This document shows, piece after piece, positions 11,801 through 23,283 of a stretch of 64,000 nucleotides of DNA. Both the position numbers and the translations under genes were made by a program. The notes under the pieces are model-generated. The model had not been told where the DNA came from, did no database searches, and saw nothing but the letters and a program-made list of their open reading frames with translations. Origin of the DNA: Vermamoeba vermiformis. Lineage: Eukaryota > Tubulinea > Echinamoebida. The stretch lies in assembly GCA_045837725.1 (NCBI GenBank), contig JBEWZL010000115.1, positions 111,459-175,458 on the forward strand, read 5' to 3'. Every line of letters begins with the position of its first letter. The stretch's first letter is position 1.

Positions 11801-13438
11801 TGTCATTCTCTGACGACCAATCACGTGACAGTAGTGACAGGCCGTCAAAGACGAATTCAAAAGTGCAGTTCGATGTCAGCACACCACGTGATCAGTCATT
11901 GGACCAGCCGCACTCCGACAAGAAAAAGAATTCCTCCTCCGAACAGAGAACTCGATCAGGATCGGGCACCAAATCAGGCAAGTCTGCCAAACTCGATCCG
12001 AATGCGCGTCGCACTCGCAAAAAAGACAAAATTCTTCCGCGCTTGACAAATAAGGAAATGCACGGTGCAGGTCACATCGCTCTGGACGAAGACTTGGTCA
12101 GTCACGTGATGTCCATGCGCGCGTGTCACTAACAGTTCTAAAAATAGATCCGCAACTACGTGCTGGTCGAGGACGAGCCCAACTTCCTGTCACGTGCCTC
12201 GCTGTACGAGGTGCCAGCAGAGATGCGCGATCACATTGTGATTGTGTGTGACGTCACCACTGAGCTCTACACCTTGTTGCTGCCACTGCGCGCACAGTCC
12301 TTGCAAGCACGTGGTCTGTACCGCCCTGTCGTGCTGTTCTCGCCGCGCGTGCCAACGACTTTTCATTGGAATCGCATCTGCATTCTGCCGGACATCTACT
12401 TTGTGCGCGTAAGTGTTCGTTTGACACATGTCAATCGGCAGTCTACTTACCACCTCTACCAGGGCTCACCAACCAACACCAATGATTTGCAGCGCGCAGG
12501 TGTGTCACGTGCCTGGCGAGTAAGTTTCAGTGAATGGGCCTCATGAATCAGATCACTGAGCTATTTTTAGGTGCTGATCATGTCGAGCATGTCGCTGCTG
12601 AACTACCGCGAGTACTTGGCCGGTGAAGAAGACAACACGGCGCTCGAGACCTCCGTGGACTCCACGGCCCTGCTCACCTTCAAGATGGTGCAAGCGAGTC
12701 AAGAACTGCTCTGCGACACCCATTGTAGAGCTCTGTGCGTAGTGCTCGATACTTGTACTCATTGGGCTATTGACTGATCTATTTTTAGTGTGTCCCGAGA
12801 ACAGTCGCTACATTGTTTCAGTGAAACTCAAAAAGTTCAACAGTTTCGATGCAGACACGCTGAAACAGATTGTCAAGTCCGAGGAAGAGATTGCCGAGGC
12901 TGTACGTCACTTGTTGTACATGAGACATACTCGTACTCAATCACGTGATATTTGCAGGGTGAATATCGCAATCCGAACTACGCCTCAGGTCAAGTGTTTT
13001 ATGCCACACTGCTCGACACGCTGATTGGTCAGACGTACTACAATGTGGATCTGCTCGACATCCTCGAAGACTTGATCAAGCCCGACACAGTGCACCTCGT
13101 GGCACTCACAGACAGACCACAGCTGCTCACGGAGAGCGGTGACGCCAAGCCTGAATGCAAGCTGCGCACCTTCCTCGAGCTGTTCACGTACTTTGTCACG
13201 CAAGAGCGCGCACTGCCCCTCGGCATCTATCGCAAGGGCTCAGGTATTCATGAACCAAGTTATTTTTAGCGCAGCACTGACCATCTTGACAGGCATTCAC
13301 AACGGCTACGTGTTGACAGTGCCCAAAAAAGACGAAGTGATCTTTGTGACGGACAAGGTCTTCTTGCTCAACCAGGGCAAGCTCAGCACTGAAATTCAAG
13401 CCAAATTGCAAAAGATCCGCGAGTTCCAAGACAGGTAG
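8851..13438 (+). CDS. BK/Slo-type Ca2+-activated K+ channel with two RCK domains
   Basis: Nineteen exons close to 1210 residues: 8851-9156, 9204-9400, 9453-9542, 9596-9675, 9733-9842, 9891-10068, 10126-10346, 10405-10495, 10550-10807, 10859-10938, 10984-11199, 11254-11729, 11784-12096, 12148-12408, 12463-12519, 12571-12724, 12789-12901, 12958-13243 and 13293-13438. After a Pro-rich start come membrane helices, an S4-like FLPLRILQFNRSLRFLKG, and the selectivity filter STVGYGD. RCK1 includes AELKLG-like EELKLGLLAQNCL and a GFFIAQD end; RCK2 includes VIVCDVT, PLRAQSL and NPNYASGQVFYATLLD. A linker of some 200 charged, Ser-rich residues separates them. The Asp-rich calcium bowl of animal Slo1 is not visible at its place before NPNYASG; FDADTLKQIVKSEEEIAEA stands there. 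Introns are 45-64 nt; intron 10 starts with GC. Confidence 0.93.
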
Positions 13439-13492
13439 AGGCTGTCAGCGATGTAAATAGCCAAAAATAGAAATAAATCTTATTTATTGATG

Positions 13493-14531
13493 CTACGCGC
13501 CAAATGTCTGCGCGATGAGAATGGACAGCACGAGCACTGCAATGAGTGCCAGCAACACACCACCACGTGATTTGTGTTGAGTATTTACAGGTTGAGGATT
13601 GACAGGTGCCTCGGCGGGTGTTGTTTTGACAGGTACGTTGTTGACAGGTGTCACTTCTGCACTTGGGCGCAATGTGTCCAATTCTTCTAACATGTCTGCA
13701 AACATCTTCTTGAATGCTGCAAAGATCAAACAAATGAGTCGCGCACAACACGTGCCACTAGCAACACGACAACTACGTACTCGGATTCTTGCGATTGAAG
13801 GCCATGGACATCTGTGCCAGCGCGCGCTTCTCACTGTCCGTGGTGCTGATGCTGCCCGTGGTGGACTGGTTCTCGAGCTAGTGCCAGGGCTGTTAACAAT
13901 AGGGCTGTATAATCAGCGACAATACGCACCATGAATGACAGCAGCCCCGTCAATATGCTGCTCACAGACCACATTGGATTCCACGTCTCTGGATGGAACT
14001 GACAACGCGTGCATTAGTCGACTGCATGCCTCGTAGTGCACTTACATCGCTCATTGATAAGCACAGGCGCGTATTAGTGGCGAATCGACCGCTCGGCGTG
14101 ATCATCATGATGCTCGGTGGTGCGTGCGGATAAGTCGTCGGGAACTTCAGCTTGCCGTGATAGACTCCTCCTTCATATACTGTGCCCTTAGGGCCAAACA
14201 ATACTATGGCATAATTTCATTAATTATAGTCCGTTGTATAAGCATGATCGCAATTAAATTTAGTGCCACGTCAGCTGGATTCAATTTCAGAATAAAAATT
14301 CGAAATAATATTTCAAATAATTCTGTTATTATTCCTATGCCAAGAATATAGTATACCATAATGCCACTCAAGTATATTATCTGGATTGGGGTGCGTTTGA
14401 ATATTTGGTGGTGGATCTTTAAGGATTTGTTGGTATTCCCTTTGTAGCCGTTTCTGTAATGATTCTTTAGCTTACATGATCATTAATAGTATCGATGTAG
14501 TACATACAACGTATTCTTTTTGTTGTGACAT
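13493..14531 (-). CDS. UBE2J2: Tail-anchored ubiquitin-conjugating enzyme E2 (UBE2J2/Ubc6)
   Basis: Exons 14531-14508, 14453-14357, 14203-14046, 13998-13930, 13877-13781 and 13716-13493 give 222 residues. Ubc6-type E2s sit on the ER membrane and serve ER-associated degradation. The UBC fold is clear: [47 protein letters not shown], the catalytic cysteine in [29 protein letters not shown] Pro/Thr linker leads to the C-terminal anchor [19 protein letters not shown]. The first coding exon is 24 nt. Its 3' end and that of the BK gene converge with 54 bp between stops. Confidence 0.94.
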
Positions 14532-14735
14532 GTTAGCTGTCTTTGAACAAAGTAAATTTACAGATCCACGGAACAAGCAAGCAGGTCACGTGACAAGAAT
14601 GGTACACCATTGTCACTGACAAGCAGCATCTAGTAGCAATGTGTTTATTTACAAGAGAGTCCCAGATAAGGGATACTATATTACAAGTGTTGGTTTGTTT
14701 TTACAGGTTGGATCGCTATTTACAACTTCGCGGAA
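14532..14735. other. Short gap between UBE2J2 and the CLU gene
   Basis: The gap holds the UBE2J2 upstream region and the 3' flank of the CLU-domain gene, both on the minus strand. A perfect GTCACGTGAC palindrome at 14586 is the only notable sequence. Confidence 0.5.
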
Positions 14736-17700
14736 TTACTCTCGCGCATTTAGCTGCACGGGAGTAGCTCCGAAAAAGAATTCGACGACGTGCGAATCAA
14801 ATTCGTGCAACAATTGCTTGAACGAGTACGTTAATCCGCACATCTTTTTGAACAAGAGGCACTTGGTCACCAATTTTTCTAAATTAGGCAAGTCAGTACA
14901 CTGCACTCTCATATCTACTTCCATATGAAGTACTTACGCGTATCGAGCTTCTTTCTAAAAATAGAGCGCAGTGAAGTCAGCTTCGACTGATGTTTGGTCA
15001 ATTGCAATGAAATTTCGCGTTGCAATGCAGTAGTGTCACAGTCCTTGTCGGGCACGGACGCGTCGCTCTGACACCCCGCGTACTGCGTGTCTTCGAGCTG
15101 GGCCGAGTAGATGCGCTCCAGTCGCTCGTGCAGCTCCATCTCGAAGGGCGTGGCACCAGTGACCCCCGAGTCAAACAGCTCTTCCGTGATGTTCAACAGT
15201 CCGCAGTACAGCGCACTCGCCACTGACAACTGTGCTGCGCGCTCTGAGGCTACGCCGAGCACGAACAGACCACCGAGAATGCTGCGGTGCGTGTTAGTGA
15301 ATGCAGATACTGGTTTGACACGTGTCACACTTACATCTCCACGGGCACCAAGTCAGTGTTGAGCAGGGCCTCAATGCCTAATCGGGCATAAACACGTGCT
15401 TGATCGTGACAGTGGTGCGCACTGAACAGATCTGCGAGCAAGAAGGCACACGCAGCTGTCTGTGGCGTGTGTTCGCCGAATGACGCGCACACGAGCTGCA
15501 GTTGTCGCTTGCGCAGTCGTGCTAAATTTAGGACGCGACTGATGCTGACTTCGCGCGGGGACACCGCAGCGGTATTCAAAATTGCAACAGTGCGCTGATC
15601 AGCGAGTGACTGCTGACCGGCATGCTGCTCATCCCGCACTTGACACGTGTCATCTGATCGATCACGTGCCTCATCAGGGTGCGTCAGTAGCGCGCGATGC
15701 AGCTGTTCGAGTTCAGCGTCGTCAGGTCCGAGAGCAGTCGCAGACTCCGTTTGACAGCAGGTGGCAATGTTGTCCCACATCTGTTGCCAGCCACCGCGGA
15801 TGTCTTTCACGGTCTTCAATTGCACGCGAATGCTGTCAATGTCGGCAATGGTCAGTGGGGCCTCGCGACTTCTGCGCACTGATTCGACGGCGACATTGGG
15901 CACCTCAGCTGCTGTCACCTGCGAGCTGCTGCTGTCACGAATCAGTCGCGCGTCTTGGGGATAGTGCTGCTCGGACTTGAACAGCTTGGACACTTCGGGC
16001 TTGAATTTGACACCTGTGAATTCTAGACCACGTGTTAGACTTGCCTTATTAAGTAATATCGCTACATACCCTGCAACAGATGGAACAGCGTCAATTTGCT
16101 CAATTTGGTCTTGAGCGAGGCCGTGTCAATGTCCTTGAGATCGAAGCCAAAGGGTCCATATTTGAGCAACAGTTGCAGCGGTATTGAGAACTGCCAGTAC
16201 TGATCGCTGCGAATACCTTCACCGAGCACCATGTTGAAGAAGTTCACCACGCACTTCTCGCGGTCTCGGATCGGTGAAGTGAAGTTTTGTGCGCGCAGTT
16301 TGGTGCGCAACTGACTCTTGATGACGCGCGCAATCATCTGATAGCCGAGCAGATTGTCCTTCATGCGGTGATGTGCGGGCAACAGCGAGTAGATGCGACC
16401 CAAGTAGCGCAGATTGATGCCCCACTTGTGCATCAGCGCGGGGAGATGCAGCGCGGAGATCACCTGCACGAATGGACTGTTAGTGTCTCGCGAATACAAT
16501 ATCGGCTCTATAAATAGCACTCACGCGCTCGCTGTTGTTGCACAGCCAGTCCACAAAGTTCGGAATCACTTCGTCGAGCAGTTTCTTGCGCAGTTGTTTG
16601 GCCTCGCGCTCGTGCTCTTCGTGATTGTCCTGTCCGAACTTGCTGTACACGTCACTCGAAATCGGCACTGCACTCTGTCGGACCAGCTCGGGACTATTGC
16701 AAAGGTGAGCACTGCTGTCTGACTGCAACACAGGTACTTACCGAAACAAGTAATAGAGCGACTCGCGCTTCGAGCCAGTGGTGATGATGGCATTGCCGAC
16801 AGTCTTCATGTCCGTCACGAATGAAGCGATGATGTTCACGTGCTCAGAGTTGTCCAAGCCCGTGTCATACGCACTGTAGATCATCATCGTCTCTTCGGGC
16901 ACTTGTTTCTCAATCCAATCCACGTGTTCGCCGAGCAGTGCTCCGATCTCTTCGTCGAACTTGCTGCGATTGATGCACACGAGTTCTGGGCGGATTTTCA
17001 GATCACAATGAATTTTCACACCGAATGTTTGCAAGAATTCATCTTCTGCAGGGAACAAGCGCTGCACATCGAGGATGTAGAGTCGATGGTCAGTGCCCTT
17101 GTGGCCCTCAACGTCAGCTGGGAAGTGCAGCGTCCAACTCTCTTCGTGCACGCCACTTGGGGTGTGCGGCATTGGTGCGGGACTGCGCGGGGCCATCGAA
17201 GGGAACTCAAAGTCATTGCTGCTCAACACTGCCAAGGACGTGGTGTTGGTGTTGCTGGGCAGGGCATTGGTGTTGTTGATCGGGAGCACAGCGGAGTCTT
17301 CGAGTGGCTGAGTGCTGGGCAAGCTGTTGGAAGTCTCGCCATCAAGAATGGGATTCACATCGCTGTAGCCCCCGACATCGTTGTCCGAGGCTAGGGCATT
17401 GGCGAGCAGATTGCTGGTGTCATCGAGCACCTCGGCATTGTCCGTGAGCTGTGTCTCTTCAGCATTGTCCTCGTTGTACGGGTCACTAGTGATGACACCT
17501 GTCACTTTGCCGTCCTCCATGGTGATGTCATACGTGGTCTCGAGATTGCTGTCAGATGAGACGAGCACTTCTTTGCTCTCATCGAACATGGCCGAGGACT
17601 GCACCGTCACAGTCGGAGTCACTACAACTACCGCTGCATCTCCCTCGCGAGATATACGCAGTTTTTTGCGCGGTGGACCGAACGGGTGCGAGCTATTCAT

Positions 17701-19305
17701 GTCGCTGCTGTGCGGAGGTCTGTCCATGGGATTGGGACCTGTGCGCTCACCGCCAAAGAAGCGATGGCCCTTCCAGCTCGAAAAGCGCGGGATGTTTTTC
17801 TTGCGGTAGTGATAGCTGCGATTGACCTGCGGATTCTGCGTGGTCAGTGGATGACTCGCTGCAGGTCCTTGCAGCCAGCGCGGTCTCACAGGATCGTACT
17901 GCAGTGCCTTGACTTGATGTGCTTTGAGGCCCAGTCGTCGTGCGGCTGTCTTGACCAAGTAGCGCATCTCAGCGTCGTCGTCGTGCAGTGTCTTGCAGCC
18001 TGCGCAGTGTCAGTGGAGGACACGTGACACGTGAGATAGTGATACGTACCATCGTCAGAGCCATACACAATGGTCTTGCGATTGACTGGCAGTGCTGCTT
18101 CAGCGACCAATCTGAAGCCGTAGTAGTCCAGCACGACCATCATGGGCAAGTGCAGCTTGGGTATGTCGCACGCGAGCAGTGCATTCAGCGACTTGATCTC
18201 GTGGTCTGAGTAGCATACATGTTAGTCATACAGCACTGTCGCTATTAATAAGGGGTGTTAGTCGTACCCGCTGCTTTCATCGAGAACGAATCACCGCCGT
18301 AAATGCCCACGTGATCAGTGGCGAGCTTGAAGAATATGCCATCGCGGAGGAACTTCTCTGTTGTTAATAATATGTCAGTAATAGTTACACAAATATCAAC
18401 GCTGAACACGTACCACCGCCAGCCATGCCACGATCTCCGAACCGATCGACGGTCTTAAACTTGGCAGCGAGTGAGTATTCTTCGATGATAGTCTTGCCAA
18501 GCTCCTTAGCCCTGCAGAAGTCACATTTAATACGCGATTCTTAATTCATTTTCGCTAGAAATAAGTTTGAAATTTGATCGAAATTACGCGCGCTTAATCA
18601 AAAGTACACCAAGGAAAAGATTACTGATTACGGTATTGCCACTCATCAGCTGTATTACTATGATACTACGCTTACCTGTTCACGAACTCATTGTAGAGAG
18701 TGGAGAGTTTGACGGCGCGATCTAGCCGTTGTTCGGGGGTTTGGCTCGGCAGCTCGTAATAGCATTGGAACTTAGCATTCCATTCCGTTGAGAATACTGG
18801 GTCAGGTTTGCTTTCTTCGTGCACTGTTTGGAATTGGACCATTAGAACTCAGGTCAAAATTTAATCGCAATTTGAAACTGAGATCCGCCTTTACGGTAAA
18901 CTAATATTGTTGCTATTCGGGTAATATATTGTGCGACAAGTAAAATTATGTCCTGTATCGTAATTCAGCTGAAAATATTACCCGCGACGACTGGGTAACG
19001 ATTTATAAAATAGGTTGATATCAAATCCGCGGACTTACCACCGTTTGTAATAATATTGTCAAATAGACTAGTCGAACTAGACTTGTTTTCAGCTATAATT
19101 TGGTCATCGTACGGATTTCTTTCCTAGTTTCGAAGATCGGTCAGAACGAAAGAATCAACAAACGATTGTTCCAATTTAAAATATAATGCTAGTATTAATA
19201 GTCTTTTTAATAACGCTGTACCTCTAATCGAAACTCGAGTTTGACGGGTGGATACGGTGGAGGCTCTACAACGCCTCCTATTTCATCAAATTTTCTTTTC
19301 GCCAT
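14736..19305 (-). CDS. CLU-domain (clustered mitochondria) protein
   Basis: Twelve exons close to 1218 residues: 19305-19222, 19123-19039, 18823-18676, 18511-18414, 18357-18268, 18205-18050, 17999-16742, 16693-16525, 16463-16070, 16022-15335, 15281-14938 and 14878-14736. CLU/CLUH proteins bind mRNAs of mitochondrial proteins and control mitochondrial distribution. Landmarks are STEWNAKFQCYYELPSQTPEQR, KTVDRFGDRGMAGGG, DYYGFRLVAEAALPVN, TIVYGSDDG, EGHKGTDHRLYILDVQRLFP, IRPELV and HKWGINLRYLGRIYSLL. An insertion of about 190 acidic, Ser/Thr/Asn-rich residues splits the CLU domain in the large exon. The TPR region near residue 1000 is much reduced (ACAFLLADLFSAHHCHDQAR). The neighbouring mitochondrial carrier and IMMP2L are also mitochondrial in role, which may be chance. 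Confidence 0.88.
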
Positions 19306-20030
19306 TTTATGCGCCTACAAATATAATATAAATATGAGGACTCGAGCGAAGAATTATAGGTTTTTCTTGCAGTATTCTCTAATTACGTTGTGCAACATCT
19401 CGGCATAAAATGCAAGTGCACGACGCGACATAGTGTAGCGCGATAATATACAAATAGTTCTTCTATTAATTAGCACCTACTTATACAAGTGATGTCACTG
19501 AAAGATCGTCCACGCATCCATCCACTATCCTCGTTCGTATCGTCTATTTGTCTCGTGCAATAATTCAATCGCTGATGTAACTACTAACTAGTAATATGAG
19601 GTGTGCTAGTGCTCGTTGAGGAACTAGTCAATTAGAGCGCAACCATTGCCCCAGCAAAAAATATTTTGTCACGGCAGACAGACACACTGCGGCAGAGTGA
19701 GGTATAATTATTACTTCCATTGCTCTGTCCGTGGACAATACTTAACGATAATAGGCGAGTGGCTGCAATGCACGAGAACCAAGGTCGTGTTAAAAGAAAA
19801 TTGATGATTCTTTTGGATAACCAAATTGAAATTAGTTTGAGTTGCGAAATTAATCAAATTTGGATATATGGTCATGAATTGATTGGACGATTACTTACGA
19901 AGTTCTAGATGAGCGTTGAGATCGAAGGGTTATTAATTAAATAAGGTTTTAATAATACAAGAGTTCGACTAATCTTACAAGGATTTTACACTGTACATAA
20001 TGAGTATCATATTATATAACATTCGTTCTG
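19306..20030. other. Intergenic gap between Alba and CLU genes
   Basis: These 725 bp contain the CLU promoter and the 3' flank of Alba. A short open frame on the plus strand (19720-19908, 62 codons) has no family I recognise and no flanking splice sites that extend it. I see nothing else. Confidence 0.5.
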
Positions 20031-20833
20031 TTAATTCAACGCATCTTCTTTGGCAGCGTTGATCGGCAAGGGCGGTGGATAGGTTGGGTGGCGCGTTAGG
20101 ACCACACTAATCTGGGCCTTTTGGATAGCAGCGTTTTCTATAAAAGCATAGGTTAGTCAGAGTCAGGCGATGATTAGGGCAAGCGACTTTGAATTCTCGC
20201 AAAGGATGGCTGCGAGATTGCAGCGGAGATTTTTGTCTTGGCATTGATAAAATTAAAACAAAAGCAATAAAGAACGCCTTTCGGATCTAGTATTGGTATG
20301 ATATGCTGTCAAAAGCTTGTTTCGGAAGCTCAGTAGCACATCCAAACCGCTTTTGCTCTTTTTTCGGTATAGTCCAGATGAGATGTCTTTATCCGATCTT
20401 AATGGCGAATACTTTGCTAAACTTACCATCTTCCGAGTCCAAAGATGATGTGGTAATCTCTGAATTTCAAATTTAATGTCAGAACGGATGGAAAAGTTAT
20501 TCAATTTCGATTACTATTCGTAACTTACTGCTAATAACTCCAATCTTTTTACTTTTTAGTATCTCTGCTATTGTAACTACAGTTTCCATCGCTAAAAACA
20601 AAAATTAAAATGCAATCCCAACAGTAAACACGCCGATCTGCCCGCATGAATATTGGCAGCAGCAAGGACTTACCTTGACCTAATCCGCTGACTTCTAATT
20701 TCTCCTCGGTCATGAAATATTTCTTTGCTAAGTCCACGTAAAAGAACGCTGATCGCCGACTCGACACCTTCATTACGTTGAATAATGGAGGGGTTTCCGA
20801 ATCAAAACCGTCCTCACTTGTGGGTGTCGACAT
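20031..20833 (-). CDS. Alba-domain nucleic-acid-binding protein
   Basis: Exons 20833-20674, 20591-20529, 20459-20427 and 20137-20031 give 120 residues. Alba proteins bind RNA and DNA; eukaryotic members act in mRNA control or as RNase P/MRP subunits. The chain reads VMKVSSRRSAFFYVDLAKKYF, then EKLEVSGLGQ, AMETVVTIAEILKSKKIGVI, KITTSSLDSEDG and NAAIQKAQISVVL, which is the whole Alba fold in order. Exon 3 is only 33 nt. The last intron (289 nt) is much longer than its neighbours and has an open frame I treat as chance. Confidence 0.9.
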
Positions 20834-21867
20834 CGTCACGAACTGTTAAAATAGCAAAACATAACTTTGTGCTTTGTTGAAAGTGTCGGCCGCTCACATT
20901 AATTTCCTAATTAGGGCTGAATCGTACAGAATGACAAATTTAGACATTTTCGGGGAGCTGCATGCTCGTGTTCGTACAAAACACCTCCGGTTCTATGTTC
21001 TTCCGGTCAATTGTTTCCTTCCCGAAAGCAATCCGACGACAACAGGTTGACAGCCGGAAGTGTTGTGCAATAACCGAGGAGTAAGCTTTGCGAACGTCAT
21101 AATACAGTCAATGAACCTATTAGTTATGACTAGCTCAAGTTGTGTCCAGCGGCGGAATTACTACCGAGATACAATCTCCTGGAACCCGGCATGCTTTTCT
21201 AAGTTCTAATCTTGTAAATTTACTTCTTTTCAATGTCGAGCACAATGACGAGTATCAATAAACAGTTGATTATACCTAGCAGAAATGATATTTGTTTAAT
21301 CTTATTCTAAATGTCGTTAAGTAATTATACTAACGCAAAGACTACTTTTTACCAGATCGGTCAATTTCTTGATAAGAGTTAAACATGAGGAGCACTAAGA
21401 GATACGACCTCCCGATAGGTATCTCAAAAATCATTCGGACCGGAATAGTGTGAACTTTTAATTTAGAGAAGCAAACGATTGCCCCGAATAGCTGCTGCGG
21501 AATTACTGTAGGATCGTTCCACGTTTTAAAATAGATCTAAATTTGATCTAGCACTACAATTGTCCAAAATTGCTGCCGATAATGGTCTCCGATCTGAAAC
21601 GTCTCTTTCTAGTTGGTGTTTCTCTTTCCCGCAGCACTTGTGACTTGACTACTGAGTCAACGCCAATGCATTGCCGATCACGCATACACAATATACTTAT
21701 CAGCTCTCTGGGAGCTGTCGGATCGGCCCAATTGTGAACCTAAATATAATTTATGTCGCGTGATCCACTCACATAATTTGAGCGCTGCTTCTTTTACACA
21801 GAACACACTTAGTTTTAGTGTTTAATACTTGAACGGGGCCTCAAAGCCCGATGAGAAATTGATTTAT
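20834..21867. other. 1-kb gene-free region between HACD and Alba
   Basis: I found no convincing exon on either strand. It holds the Alba promoter, including a CArG-like CCTAATTAGG at 20906, and the 3' flank of HACD. Base composition is AT-rich like the introns of this part of the window. Confidence 0.5.
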
Positions 21868-23283
21868 TTAAGCTTGCTTTGGTTTGGCAGCTCCAAGAGT
21901 TTTTCTTCTCTGCGCGAACATGTGCAAGTAAAGTTGCGGGAAGATGAATGGATACATTGCCATAGCACCAATCAACAAGTAGTAGAAGTAGAACGAGAAG
22001 TTCCAAGCGTTGGGCAAGCTAATTGAATACAACTTGTAACGCTCTTGATCAGGCATGCCCGAGAGGATGTTGTAGGCACCGAACAATACTAAACGACGTG
22101 AGTATATTTAATTAATCAAGTGGCAGTCTACGAAGCGAATTCCATACTACTATAGAGGGAATTCTGTAAATAAAATTTAATTCCGAAAGAAACTCGAGCA
22201 AAGTCACAAAACGACAGGCATGGAACTGCGTAATTTTAACCTAGCTGGCAAACTAGACTTACCTGAGAGTTCTCCTGCGACACCAGTGGGATAGAGCACG
22301 ATAAAGGTCGTATATCTGCGATTAATCTCGTTAGTGCGGGAAGGTAACCAGCGATAAGAATTATTTTCCTTTGCACCCTTTAAGTGCACAACATTATATA
22401 TATATTATGTAGGTACAGAGACGTGCGAATAATTAATTGTCGCGAGCCATACCTGAGCCAGACGAGGAAAGCAGGGCACTTGTCAATGATCGGCAACTTG
22501 AGCGCGTAGAACCAGTAGCGAATGACTTCAGTAATAGCCCAACTCAACACCATCATCACAAAGAACCATGTTTCAGTAGTCTGCGCGCTATTGTTAATTC
22601 TCCACACATAGCAGTCAAAGCAGATTAGGCATACCTCAGGGAACGTTCCAGCGACAAAGACAAGACCAACGCGCGACATGACTTGGAAAAATGTCAAGAA
22701 GACACTAGTGTGCACAATACCTGGGCAGAAACACTGCTGTTAGCACTGCTGAAAACTGTTGCAAATCTTGAATCTAACAGCCTTAAGGCTTTACCTAAAA
22801 CGGCATGAAGGACCTACCAATATCATCGATTAGTACCAACGATTATGAGAGTATGAACAACGGCGGATTTACCTCCAAAATAGCGGCGTATTGGAAAATC
22901 ATCATAGGAATACTAATGTGGTACCACAATGATTTTTCTGGATTAGGAATAGTAGCGAGACGATAGACAGTCGAATAGAGGATGTAAGTCCTAATGGAAA
23001 TTATTTTTTAGATGCGAGTCAAAGATATTTTCCGCTGTTTCATAAATAAAATGACTCTTAAACACCATAGCACACGGCACATTTTAGCAGCACAATTAAA
23101 TATAGTTGAAATAATTTAATTTAATTTGAAAGTGGTGTTGATAACGGTCATATTCTATTTATTTTCACCATACCATCCAAAAGCTTGCACAACATTGTAC
23201 CAGAACAAGTAGATTTGTGCAATCTTCGAGGGTCCTCTACGCTCTTTGTTGGCGGTAGTATTCGTGCTGTTAGTAGTGCTCAT
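21868..23283 (-). CDS. Very-long-chain 3-hydroxyacyl-CoA dehydratase (HACD/PHS1)
   Basis: Exons 23283-23174, 22990-22873, 22813-22795, 22720-22635, 22580-22453, 22315-22263 and 22088-21868 close to 244 residues. The enzyme does the third step of very-long-chain fatty acid elongation in the ER. Recognised parts are YLFWYNVVQAFGW, FQYAAILEVLHAVLGIV, QVMSRVGLVF, WAITEVIRYWFYAL and RYTTFIVLYPTGVAGE, the last holding the catalytic Tyr and Glu. The C-terminus KPKQA has lysines at -3 and -5, a KxKxx ER-retrieval signal. Exon 3 is a 19-nt microexon that supplies VLHAVLG and is needed for both frame and family match. Confidence 0.93.

Noticed and set aside
19720-19908. Small plus-strand open frame, possibly an Sm-like protein
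   Set aside because: Only a faint pattern, no Sm motif pair and no neighbouring exons.
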